Translations under genes and position numbers: made by a program
Notes under the pieces: generated by a model
The model's input: the letters and a program-made list of their open reading frames with translations, nothing else
Told to the model about the DNA's origin: nothing
Databases searched by the model: none
In this document: positions 8,968 through 16,754 of the stretch, piece after piece
Position numbering within the stretch: position 1 is the first letter of the stretch
Layout of the letters: the number at the start of each line of letters is the position of its first letter
Assembly (NCBI GenBank): GCA_949291975.1
Contig: CASEYA010000028.1
Location: 1-16,754 of the forward strand
Direction: 5' to 3'
From: an uncultured Christensenella sp.
GTDB lineage: Bacteria > Bacillota > Clostridia > Christensenellales > UBA1242
DNA length: 16,754 nt

Positions 8968-9474
8968 ATGCAAGAAATCAAAATTCTACAAAGCAAAAAG
9001 GATATGCTCAGTGAAAAAGATTTCATAAAACAAGCTTCCAATGTTTATGAAACAAAGCCTGAATTTATTTCATATTTAAAATATTTTTTAGAAAACTTTT
9101 TCAAAACAGATAAAAGAAATATCATTGTAATATTGAAGGAAAATGAAAAACTAATTTCACTTGCTCGTTTTGATTTTTCATACGGAATTAATAATTTTGA
9201 TATGAAAAATAAAATTTTAATAACAGGTTTGCAAACTATTGCGGAAAAAAGATGTCAGGGCTTTGCCACAAGAGTTATGTTAGCTGGCATTGATTTTCTT
9301 GCAAAAAGAAATCCAAAATTTCAAATCTGTATGAAAGTTGATAAAAATAATATTAATGCAATAAAGCTTTATGAAAAATTGGGTTTTAAATTATTTGAAG
9401 AAGACCAAGAATTGTCTTTGCCATATTTTAATAAAAATTATGAGCTTTTTATGCGCTACTCACAAAAAGAATAA
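8968..9474 (+). CDS. GNAT family N-acetyltransferase
   Basis: This is a 168-aa acetyltransferase of the Gcn5-related fold, which transfers acetyl from acetyl-CoA to an amine; the substrate cannot be told. The N-terminal half is divergent. Motif A is visible at residues 95-100 as RCQGFA (the R/Q-x-x-G-x-G/A pyrophosphate-binding loop), preceded by the beta-strand ILITGLQTI. Motif B follows as NINAIKLYEKLGFK, the usual C-terminal helix-strand signature. The start ATG has AAGAGGA 7 nt upstream. The gene stands alone between two AT-rich gaps and separates lepA from hemW, which are often adjacent in Bacillota. Its codons look even more A/T-biased than those of the flanking housekeeping genes, suggesting an accessory insertion. 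The fold assignment is firm; the role is unknown. Confidence 0.85.
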   Translation: MQEIKILQSKKDMLSEKDFIKQASNVYETKPEFISYLKYFLENFFKTDKRNIIVILKENEKLISLARFDFSYGINNFDMKNKILITGLQTIAEKRCQGFATRVMLAGIDFLAKRNPKFQICMKVDKNNINAIKLYEKLGFKLFEEDQELSLPYFNKNYELFMRYSQKE

Positions 9475-9773
9475 AAAGTTTAATATTTTAAGACTAATAA
9501 ATTAAAAAGTCATTTTTTAATACAACTAAATAAAATGGTATTTTTAACATATGTAAATGAAATAAATTAACATAAAAAGAAAAATAAATTATAAAATTTA
9601 TGAAAAATTATTGCAAATATAAAACCACTATAAATAGAACTTTTTGTTATACGGTGTTTAAAGTTTTTTGATAACGCATCTTTCTTTGTCGCATTGAAGT
9701 CGTGCAAGAAATATCAACTTTTATATTCATCAGGGTGTCTATTATTTGTGCTATATATAAAGAAAAGAGAAAA
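9475..9773 (+). other. AT-rich gap before hemW
   Basis: No gene is recognised here. A weak hairpin, GACT (9491-9494) with AGTC (about 9509-9512), is followed by ATTTTTT and might terminate the acetyltransferase transcript. TGCTATATA (9749-9757) resembles an extended -10 for hemW but lacks a good -35. In-frame GTG 9702 would extend HemW by 24 residues, but it has no ribosome binding site and the extension does not resemble the family. Confidence 0.4.
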
Positions 9774-10904
9774 ATGTCTAAAAATCTTTCAATCTACATT
9801 CACATACCTTTCTGCAAGTCAAAGTGTATCTATTGCAACTTTGTTTCTTTTCCTAATTGTGAAAAGTTTTTTCATGCATACCTTGAAAAAGTAAAACAAG
9901 AAATAAATTATCACGCTTTAAAACTAAGACATAGAACAATAAAAACAATCTTTATTGGGGGAGGAACGCCCTCGCTGTTAAATGGAGAAGAAATTTTTAA
10001 TTTAATTAACCATGTAAAACAAAAGTTTTCAGTTTCTAAACAGGCAGAAATAACAATCGAGGTTAATCCAGAGAGTTTTTCAAAAGAAAAAGCAATTTGG
10101 TGGAAAAAGGCGGGTGTAAACAGGCTTTCCTTTGGGCTTCAAAGCACTGATGATGTGGTTTTAAAACAACTTGGCAGAATTCACACTTTTTCACAGTTCA
10201 ATCAAGCGGTGCAAATTGCTCAAACGCTTGGTTTTACAAATATAAGCGCTGATATACTGTTGGGCTTGCCAAATCAAACACCGCAAAACATAAGACAAAC
10301 ACTTCGCAAAATTGCCAAATTAAAAGTAACACATATATCTGCCTATGGTTTGCAGGTTGAGCAGGGAACAAAACTTTTTGAACTTGTCAAAAATAAAGCA
10401 GTTGTATTGCCAGATGAAGATTTATCAAACGAAATTTATAATTCAGCACATTTGGAACTTAAAAAACTTGGTTTTCATCGCTATGAAATCAGTAATTTTG
10501 CAAAAGTTGGGTTTGAGTGCAAACATAATAAAAACTATTGGGCAAGAGGTGAGTTTTTGGGAATTGGCACAGGTGCATATGGCTTTATTGATGGAATGCA
10601 CTATGAAAACACAATCAATTTAACTGACTACATAACAAAAGACTATTTACCACAAAACGCTGAAAAAGAAACTGAAAAAACAAAAATGGAAGAAAGCATT
10701 ATGCTTGCTCTAAGAACAGAAAAAGGGCTTAACATTCAAAACTTCAATAAAATCTTTAATGTAGACTTTTGCGAAAAGTTTAAGCCTGCGCTAGATAAAC
10801 TTTTACAGCAAAAACTTATAAAAATCACAAAAAATCACATAAAAATCACAAATTTTAGCATTTCTAACGCAATAATTTTGCAATTTTTTATGTTGATAGA
10901 TTAA
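9774..10904 (+). CDS. hemW: Radical SAM heme chaperone HemW
   Basis: HemW is a radical SAM protein related to HemN that binds heme and a [4Fe-4S] cluster and is thought to deliver heme to membrane proteins; it lacks coproporphyrinogen dehydrogenase activity where tested. From ATG 9774 the protein is 376 aa, the normal size. The N-terminus SIYIHIPFCKSKCIYCNF carries CxxxCxxC at Cys14, Cys18 and Cys21, followed by Asn-Phe. The Phe at the position of the extra Cys of HemN (CxxxCxxCxC) supports HemW. Further motifs are FIGGGTPSLL, ITIEVNPES, GVNRLSFGLQS, the SADILLGLPNQT segment, and a C-terminal HemN-like domain (HRYEISNFAK ... NYWARGEFLGIGTGAY). The ribosome binding site is weak (AAAAGAGA). A clear terminator follows. 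Confidence 0.94.
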   Translation: MSKNLSIYIHIPFCKSKCIYCNFVSFPNCEKFFHAYLEKVKQEINYHALKLRHRTIKTIFIGGGTPSLLNGEEIFNLINHVKQKFSVSKQAEITIEVNPESFSKEKAIWWKKAGVNRLSFGLQSTDDVVLKQLGRIHTFSQFNQAVQIAQTLGFTNISADILLGLPNQTPQNIRQTLRKIAKLKVTHISAYGLQVEQGTKLFELVKNKAVVLPDEDLSNEIYNSAHLELKKLGFHRYEISNFAKVGFECKHNKNYWARGEFLGIGTGAYGFIDGMHYENTINLTDYITKDYLPQNAEKETEKTKMEESIMLALRTEKGLNIQNFNKIFNVDFCEKFKPALDKLLQQKLIKITKNHIKITNFSISNAIILQFFMLID

Positions 10905-10911
10905 ATTTTAG

Positions 10912-10935
10912 TCACCGCATAAGTGGTGATTTTTT
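10912..10935 (+). terminator. Intrinsic terminator after hemW
   Basis: TCACCGC (10912-10918) pairs with GTGGTGA (10923-10929) with one G-U pair around an ATAA tetraloop, followed directly by six T residues (10930-10935). It lies 8 nt after the hemW stop and separates it from the heat-shock operon. Confidence 0.92.
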
Positions 10936-11103
10936 AATAATTTGACTTTTTCTTTCTAAATCTATTAATAATTAGAAATTTTAAAATTTTTTCTTTTATA
11001 AAAATCAGGCGTTAAAAATGTTAACAATTTTTACCTTATATATAATGAAAAAGGAAAAGTTTAAAAATCTTAAAAAAAATTTAAAAAATTTGACACAAAT
11101 TTC

Positions 11104-11132
11104 TTGACAAACTAATATTATAGTATTATAAT
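11104..11132 (+). promoter_or_regulatory. Consensus sigma-A promoter of the hrcA operon
   Basis: A perfect TTGACA (11104-11109) and perfect TATAAT (11127-11132) are spaced by exactly 17 bp. A second TTGACA lies 14 bp upstream (11090-11095), with TAATAT (11113-11118) also 17 bp downstream of it, which could be a weaker overlapping promoter. Transcription should start near 11139, inside the CIRCE operator, so a very strong promoter is held down by HrcA. Confidence 0.93.
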
Positions 11133-11133
11133 T

Positions 11134-11160
11134 TTGGCAATCAAGGAATAAGAGTGCTAA
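11134..11160 (+). promoter_or_regulatory. CIRCE operator (HrcA binding site)
   Basis: The right arm GAGTGCTAA (11152-11160) matches the CIRCE consensus exactly. The left arm TTGGCAATC (11134-11142) matches TTAGCACTC at 7 of 9 positions. The spacer is the canonical 9 bp. It begins one base after the -10 box and spans the predicted transcription start. Its place directly before hrcA supports autoregulated repression relieved by heat or misfolded protein. Confidence 0.93.
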
Positions 11161-11198
11161 CAATTGAATATAATATTTGCTAAAAGGAGGAGAAATAT

Positions 11199-12290
11199 TT
11201 GGAAGAAATGCAACTAAGTGAAAGGAAAAGGCAAATTCTTCTTAACGCTGTTGAAGACTATATTCAACAAGCAAGCCCAATAACCAGCAGTGTAATTCAA
11301 CATAAGTGTGCAAAGAATTTAAGCACAGCGACCTTGCGTAATGAACTTAATGCACTAGAAGCAATGGGATATTTAAAACAACTGCACACATCTGGTGGCA
11401 GGGTGCCAACCAGCAAAGGATATCGTTTTTATGTTGATTCCATGATGGCAGACATCCCACTTGATAAAAATGTTCTAAGTGAAATTCATGCACTTTTTAA
11501 TAAAAGAACAATTTATCTTGAAGATATGGTTAACGAAATTGCTTCAGTAATCAGCAAGGCTACAAACTATCCAACTGTGGTTATGCTCAAGGGCTTTGAA
11601 AAACTTACAATAAGAAATATAAAAATCATTCCACTTTTAACAGGGCAAGCACTTATCTTGATTGAAACAAACAGCGGAATAATCAGCAATTCAATGGAAA
11701 CTGATGCAAGTGTTCCGCAACAAAGTTATATTGATGCAAGCAACCTTTTAACTCAAACGCTCAAAGATTGCACGGTGGCAGATATGATAAAAAACATCAA
11801 AAACCACAAAGACGAAATGAGCAGACAAGTTGAAGAGTTCAGCGGAATTTTTGACATTGTTATAAAATCACTTACCACACTGATTGATAAGTTGTCGCAA
11901 GGAGATAACATCACAGCAAAAGGGGAATTAAAACTTCTAAATAATCCCGAATACAGCGACCCAGAAAGCGCAAGAAAGGTTTTAGAGGTGCTTTCAAATC
12001 CAGAAGAGATAAAAGAGGTGCTAAGCGAAGACAGTGCCGATGTATCCTTTAAAATTGGTGCAGAAATTCCCGTTGAAGATTTGCAGGGTTGCACAATTGC
12101 AAAGGCAGATTATCAAGTTGATGGCGAGAGTATCGCCAGCATTGGAATTATTGGGCCTCAAAGAATGGACTATGCAAAAATTGCAAGTGCGCTAAAATTT
12201 GTGGCTGGCGAAGGCGCAAATCTCAAGGCACTTACTCATAAAAAGGAGGCAAAAAATGAGCAAAAACAAACACAGAAGACCAGAAAATAA
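11199..12290 (+). CDS. hrcA: Heat-inducible transcription repressor HrcA
   Basis: HrcA is the dimeric repressor that binds CIRCE and controls class I heat-shock genes; in known cases GroEL keeps it active. The 363-aa product has an N-terminal winged helix-turn-helix (about 1-80), beginning LSERKRQILLNAVEDYIQQ and ending with the family motif SGGRVPTSKGYRFYVD (65-80). A GAF-like and dimerisation region follows, ending SIGIIGPQRMDYAKIASAL. The start is TTG at 11199: AAAGGAGG (11183-11190) sits 8 nt upstream, whereas the first ATG (11208) would be 17 nt from it. The charged tail (EAKNEQKQTQKTRK) overlaps grpE by 35 bp. It is first in the hrcA-grpE-dnaK-dnaJ operon. Confidence 0.97.
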   Translation: MEEMQLSERKRQILLNAVEDYIQQASPITSSVIQHKCAKNLSTATLRNELNALEAMGYLKQLHTSGGRVPTSKGYRFYVDSMMADIPLDKNVLSEIHALFNKRTIYLEDMVNEIASVISKATNYPTVVMLKGFEKLTIRNIKIIPLLTGQALILIETNSGIISNSMETDASVPQQSYIDASNLLTQTLKDCTVADMIKNIKNHKDEMSRQVEEFSGIFDIVIKSLTTLIDKLSQGDNITAKGELKLLNNPEYSDPESARKVLEVLSNPEEIKEVLSEDSADVSFKIGAEIPVEDLQGCTIAKADYQVDGESIASIGIIGPQRMDYAKIASALKFVAGEGANLKALTHKKEAKNEQKQTQKTRK

Positions 12291-12888
12291 TTTTTACAAC
12301 AGGCAAGATGACGAAAGACAAAATAAAAATGAAAATATAAATGACCAAAGCAAAGAGGCTAGGCAGAATATAGATGAGGAAAACAAAACTGAAACACCTC
12401 TTGACCCATATCCAGAAAAAGAAGATGATTTATCGCCACCGCAAGACTTAAATCTTAAACTTCAACTCGAAAAAGAAAATAGTCTTGCACTTACAAACAT
12501 GCTGAAAACATTGCAGGCAGATTTTGATAACTATCGCAAGAGAAATCAAAAATCGCAAGATGAAGCATACGAAAAAGGTGTGATGCTTGCAGCAAAAAGA
12601 ATGCTTTCTTGTTTTGATGCTATTGAAGGTGCAATAAATCAAATCAAAGATGAGACAACAAAAGAAGGAATTGAAATTTTAAGACGAGAATTTCTAAGTG
12701 CTTTAAAAGATTTAAACATTGTTCCAATTGAAACAGATGGGCAGATGTTTGATGCAAATCTTCACAACGCAATTGGAACAGAAGAAATGCAGGGCAAACC
12801 TGCGGGACTTATCTTGCACGAAGTTCAAAAGGGCTTTAAAATGAACGACAAAGTTGTTAGATACAGTCTTGTTATAGTTGCAAAATAA
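12256..12888 (+). CDS. grpE: Nucleotide exchange factor GrpE
   Basis: GrpE releases ADP from DnaK to reset the chaperone cycle. ATG 12256 is chosen because GGAGG (12245-12249) lies 6 nt upstream; an upstream in-frame start at 12199 inside hrcA has no such site. The product is 210 aa. The first ~70 residues are highly charged and probably disordered. A long coiled-coil helix follows (LQLEKENSLALTNMLKTLQ ... DFDNYRKRN), then the C-terminal beta domain from about 165 carrying the GrpE signature: FDANLHNAIGTEE, GLILHEVQKGFKMNDKVVR, YSLVIVAK. The start and ribosome binding site sit within the end of hrcA (35-bp overlap), which implies coupled translation. Confidence 0.95.
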   Translation: MSKNKHRRPENNFYNRQDDERQNKNENINDQSKEARQNIDEENKTETPLDPYPEKEDDLSPPQDLNLKLQLEKENSLALTNMLKTLQADFDNYRKRNQKSQDEAYEKGVMLAAKRMLSCFDAIEGAINQIKDETTKEGIEILRREFLSALKDLNIVPIETDGQMFDANLHNAIGTEEMQGKPAGLILHEVQKGFKMNDKVVRYSLVIVAK

Positions 12889-12915
12889 AATTATCTTGTA
12901 AATTATAAAAAAATC

Positions 12916-12950
12916 GCAAAAATTTTATGAAAAAACAACAGAATTTTTGC
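12916..12950 (+). promoter_or_regulatory. Stem-loop in the grpE-dnaK spacer
   Basis: GCAAAAATT (12916-12924) and AATTTTTGC (12942-12950) form a perfect 9-bp inverted repeat with a 17-nt loop. No T-run follows, so it is unlikely to be a strong terminator. It could be an mRNA processing or stability element upstream of dnaK; this is inference. Confidence 0.45.
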
Positions 12951-12968
12951 AAAGCAAACAAAAACAAG

Positions 12969-12982
12969 TTCACGAAAGTGAA
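12969..12982 (+). promoter_or_regulatory. Small GNRA-type hairpin in the dnaK leader
   Basis: TTCAC-GAAA-GTGAA forms a 5-bp stem closed by a GAAA tetraloop, 21 nt before the dnaK ribosome binding site (AAAGGAG, 13004-13010). It may protect the 5' end of a processed dnaK-dnaJ message. Function is not shown by the sequence. Confidence 0.4.
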
Positions 12983-13005
12983 ATTAAATATATAAAAATT
13001 TTTAA

Positions 13006-14835
<1,830 letters not shown>

Positions 14836-14852
14836 TTTTAGGAGAATAAAAA

Positions 14853-15995
14853 GTGGCAAAAAACTATTATGATATCTTAGGAGTAGATAAAAAGGCAAGT
14901 GCAGATGAAATTAAGTCTGCATATCGTAAACTTGCCAAAAAATATCACCCCGACCTTCATCCCAATGACCCAGATTGTGCCACAAAGTTTAAAGAAATAA
15001 ACGAGGCATACGAAGTTCTCAGCGACAGCCAAAAGAAAGCAAACTATGACCAATATGGCAGTGCCGACCCAAAAGACTTCTTTAAAAATGCGGGTGCGGG
15101 CAATGGGCAAGGTGGTTTTTCTGGCTTTGGCAATTTTGGCGGGTTTGGAGGCTTTGAAGATATCTTCAATATGTTTTCTTCTGGTTTTGGTGGTTCTACT
15201 TCGCAAAGTTCAGCAACTGTTGGAAACACCATAACAACACAAATCACTTTAACTTTTCTTGAAGCAGCTTTTGGTGCAAAAAAGACAATCAATGTTGTTC
15301 GCACACAGCACTGCGCACATTGCAATGGAACAGGTGCAAAGTCTGGAACAGCCTATTCAACCTGTTCAGATTGTGGCGGTTCTGGGCAGGTGAGATATAC
15401 ACAAGACACCTTGTTTGGCAGAATTGTTAATGTTGGACCTTGTAAGAAATGTAATGGAACAGGAAAAATCATCAAAGAAAAATGTGAGCATTGTGGCGGT
15501 AAGGGCTACGAAAGAAAAAACACTCCAATTACTGTTGATATTCCAGCGGGCATTGACGATGGTCAAGTTATGACTTTGCATGGCTATGGCGATGCGGGGC
15601 TTCGTGGCGGGCCAAGTGGCGATTTGCAAATTCTTGTTCGTGTTCAAGCACATCAACTTCTTGAGCGTGACGGTTTTGACATTCATCTTGACCTTCCTGT
15701 TCCGTTCACAACAGCAATGCTTGGTGGAAAGGTAATCATTCCAAGCCTCGAAGGAAAACTGGAACTAAACATTCCAGCAAACACACAGTCTGGCACTGTT
15801 CTTAAACTTAGAGGAAAGGGAATTAAATATCTTAACAAAATAGGCAAGGGCGATATGTATGTAAAAGTGTTTGTCGAACTTCCAAAAACCAATGACCGCA
15901 AACGAACAGACAAAATAAGAATGTTTGCACAAGAGTTTTCACAAAACGATTTTACTGATTACAAGGAATATCAAGAAAAGCTGAAAACATTATAA
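14853..15995 (+). CDS. dnaJ: Chaperone protein DnaJ (Hsp40)
   Basis: DnaJ delivers unfolded substrates to DnaK and stimulates its ATPase. The 380-aa class A protein has the J domain with HPD at residues 32-34, a Gly/Phe-rich linker (about 75-115: [19 protein letters not shown]), and four zinc-binding CxxCxGxG repeats beginning at Cys154 (CAHCNGTG), Cys171 (CSDCGGSG), Cys197 (CKKCNGTG) and Cys211 (CEHCGGKG). The C-terminal substrate-binding domains follow ([32 protein letters not shown]). The start codon is GTG at 14853, supported by AGGAG (14840-14844) 8 nt upstream and by the usual [11 protein letters not shown] beginning. It lies 17 bp after dnaK and is the last gene of the operon. Confidence 0.98.
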   Translation: MAKNYYDILGVDKKASADEIKSAYRKLAKKYHPDLHPNDPDCATKFKEINEAYEVLSDSQKKANYDQYGSADPKDFFKNAGAGNGQGGFSGFGNFGGFGGFEDIFNMFSSGFGGSTSQSSATVGNTITTQITLTFLEAAFGAKKTINVVRTQHCAHCNGTGAKSGTAYSTCSDCGGSGQVRYTQDTLFGRIVNVGPCKKCNGTGKIIKEKCEHCGGKGYERKNTPITVDIPAGIDDGQVMTLHGYGDAGLRGGPSGDLQILVRVQAHQLLERDGFDIHLDLPVPFTTAMLGGKVIIPSLEGKLELNIPANTQSGTVLKLRGKGIKYLNKIGKGDMYVKVFVELPKTNDRKRTDKIRMFAQEFSQNDFTDYKEYQEKLKTL

Positions 15996-16031
15996 AAAGA
16001 TATTGTAAAATATCACTTTACAGAAAATCAA

Positions 16032-16076
16032 AAAAAGAGACAGTGTTTTAGATAATGCTGTCTCTTTTTGGCTTTT
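16032..16076. terminator. Strong intrinsic terminator after dnaJ
   Basis: AAAAAGAGACAG (16032-16043) and CTGTCTCTTTTT (16058-16069) form a perfect 12-bp stem around a 14-nt loop; a further T-run (GGC then six T) follows. The A-rich left flank makes it potentially bidirectional. It closes the hrcA-dnaJ operon and insulates the downstream cassettes. Confidence 0.93.
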
Positions 16077-16141
16077 TTAGATAATTGACTGTTTTCTGGT
16101 TATAAAAATAAAACTTTTCATAAACTTTATGTTCAAAATGT

Positions 16142-16170
16142 TTGCTAAACCAGTTTAAAAAATGTATAAT
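16142..16170 (+). promoter_or_regulatory. Sigma-A promoter of the first small cassette
   Basis: TTGCTA (16142-16147) and a perfect TATAAT (16165-16170) are spaced by 17 bp. Transcription would start near 16177, about 40 nt before ATG 16216, with AAAAAGGG (16196-16203) as a possible ribosome binding site 12 nt before that ATG. The same TTTGCTAAA -35 context recurs before the second cassette. Confidence 0.8.
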
Positions 16171-16215
16171 AATTTATGGCAAACAGCAACATATAAAAAA
16201 GGGAAAAAATAAAAT

Positions 16216-16413
16216 ATGAAATTGCAAAATATTTGCACAAAATAAAGGTTTTATCTTGTGTTTTGTTTTGCGCTGATTAGTGTTATATTTGCTATGGGCT
16301 TTTATTTTTGCCAAGGTTTAAATGGCAATAATCAGGAAAAAGAAGCCATAACAAACGCAGTTCCAACCAATTCAGACACAAAACAGTTTATTAAAACTTT
16401 AAAAAATGTATAA
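16216..16413 (+). pseudogene. Short signal-anchor protein copy with in-frame TAA; decayed paralogue of the next gene
   Basis: Reading from ATG 16216 gives MKLQNICTK, then TAA (16243-16245), then in the same frame RFYLVFCFALISVIFAMGFYF, a basic residue followed by a strong hydrophobic segment. After that comes a polar stretch, GLNGNNQ ... ITNAVPTNSD, and a stop at 16411-16413. Ignoring the TAA, the product would be 65 residues with a signal-anchor layout. The tail resembles the frame downstream of the G-tract in the next gene (LNNNQ ... VANAAPTNSD), so the two are probably related. Either this is a nonsense-mutated, truncated duplicate, or translation restarts at GTG 16258, which has AAAGG (16244-16248) 9 nt upstream and would give 51 aa with MKLQNICTK as a leader peptide. 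No family is recognised. A sequencing error at the TAA cannot be excluded. Confidence 0.55.
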
Positions 16414-16490
16414 GAATTGATAAAAACTTATAAAAATTTCTAAAAAATTTTAAAATTTTTAAAAAAATTGCAAAAACAGACCAAAAATAT
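16414..16490 (+). other. Very A/T-rich spacer between the two cassettes
   Basis: This is about 77 bp of almost pure A and T with overlapping TTTTAAAA-type runs. No defined terminator hairpin with a G/C core is visible, and no ORF. Confidence 0.4.
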
Positions 16491-16519
16491 TTGCTAAAAG
16501 AATAAAAAATAGATATACT
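16491..16519 (+). promoter_or_regulatory. Sigma-A promoter of the second small cassette
   Basis: TTGCTA (16491-16496) and TATACT (16514-16519) are 17 bp apart, the same -35 and spacing as the first cassette. Transcription would begin near 16526, about 23 nt before the ATG. Confidence 0.78.
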
Positions 16520-16548
16520 ATAAAAAATAAAAAAATAGGAGAAAAATC

Positions 16549-16754
16549 ATGGAAGAACAAAAAACCTTTTCAAAAAGTAAAAAAATAATGGTGTTATGTT
16601 TCTCCATTATTTTCACCCTAATGTGTGCGGGGGGGGGCTGTTACATTGGTTAAATAATAACCAAACTCCGCAACCAAGCGTGAATGTTGCAAACGCTGCG
16701 CCCACAAATTCAGACAGTTGGAACGATGCTGGCAACTATTCCACCACCGCCCCA
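16549..16754 (+). CDS. Putative surface/secreted protein, frame broken at a G9 tract, 3' end outside window
   Basis: ATG 16549 has a strong AGGAG (16537-16541) 7 nt upstream. It encodes MEEQKTFSKSKK, then a hydrophobic segment, IMVLCFSIIFTLMCAG, a signal peptide or membrane anchor. The frame then enters nine G residues (16629-16637) and stops at TAA 16651-16653 after 34 codons. The frame starting at CTG 16638 is open to the last base (16754), reading LLHWLNNNQTPQPSVN, then VANAAPTNSDSWNDAGNYST. It joins the signal segment if the tract has 10 or 7 G. The upstream cassette shows the same pairing of hydrophobic segment and NAxPTNSD in one frame, which supports the fusion. A 53-codon alternative from ATG 16596 reaches the same frame, but it has no ribosome binding site or signal. 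The family is not recognised; a large surface protein is inferred. Confidence 0.6.
16629..16637 (+). repeat. Poly-G tract (G9), possible phase-variation tract
   Basis: Nine consecutive G residues occur in an otherwise A/T-rich sequence; no other G or C run of this length is seen in the window. It sits just after the coding sequence for the hydrophobic segment, at the exact point where the reading frame changes. Confidence 0.9.

Noticed and set aside
9702..9773. GTG 9702 as the hemW start, adding 24 residues.
   Set aside because: No ribosome binding site, and the extension does not resemble HemW N-termini, which begin just before YIHIPFC.
11172..11186. A 15-nt identity (AATATTTGCTAAAAG) between the hrcA leader and the promoter at 16486-16500.
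   Set aside because: It is short and A/T-rich, the roles differ (ribosome binding region versus -35), and the match stops at both ends; chance is the best explanation.
12199..12255. An upstream in-frame start for grpE inside hrcA.
   Set aside because: GGAGG is placed 6 nt before ATG 12256, and GrpE N-termini are charged and disordered from the start.

Overview
This AT-rich window (about one third GC by eye) reads as core chromosome of a low-GC Bacillota, most likely an uncultured Clostridia-type bacterium. The evidence is the gene order (plsX-rnc-smc-ftsY, then lepA ... hemW-hrcA-grpE-dnaK-dnaJ), a DnaK that lacks the ~23-residue lobe I insert of Gram-negative DnaKs, strong AGGAGG-type ribosome binding sites, a consensus sigma-A promoter and a CIRCE operator. 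Genus cannot be assigned from sequence alone.

Layout. 1-5684: the 3' end of plsX (start lies upstream of the window) runs without a gap into rnc, smc and ftsY. This is one tightly packed operon with overlaps of 17 and 4 bp, covering phospholipid synthesis, dsRNA processing, chromosome condensation and the SRP receptor. It converges on a minus-strand glycerophosphodiester phosphodiesterase gene (5832-6575), with a bidirectional hairpin terminator between them. 6576-8707: a divergent AT-rich spacer with a clear extended -10 promoter drives lepA. 8708-9773: a lone GNAT acetyltransferase sits between two AT-rich gaps, splitting lepA from hemW. 9774-10935: hemW and its terminator. 11090-16073: the heat-shock operon hrcA-grpE-dnaK-dnaJ, with a perfect TTGACA-17-TATAAT promoter, a CIRCE operator at the transcription start, and a 12-bp hairpin terminator after dnaJ. 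HrcA should repress its own operon through CIRCE, while DnaK, DnaJ and GrpE form the Hsp70 cycle.

16084-16754 is the only unusual part. It holds two successive promoter-plus-gene cassettes encoding related short secreted or membrane-anchored N-termini that share an N-A-x-P-T-N-S-D motif. The first copy has an in-frame TAA after nine codons and ends early. The second is broken exactly at a run of nine G residues: the present frame stops after 34 codons, but adding one G (or removing two) would fuse its signal segment to a frame that stays open to the window edge. This looks like a phase-variable (contingency) surface-protein gene next to a decayed copy of its own 5' end, or else a homopolymer sequencing error.
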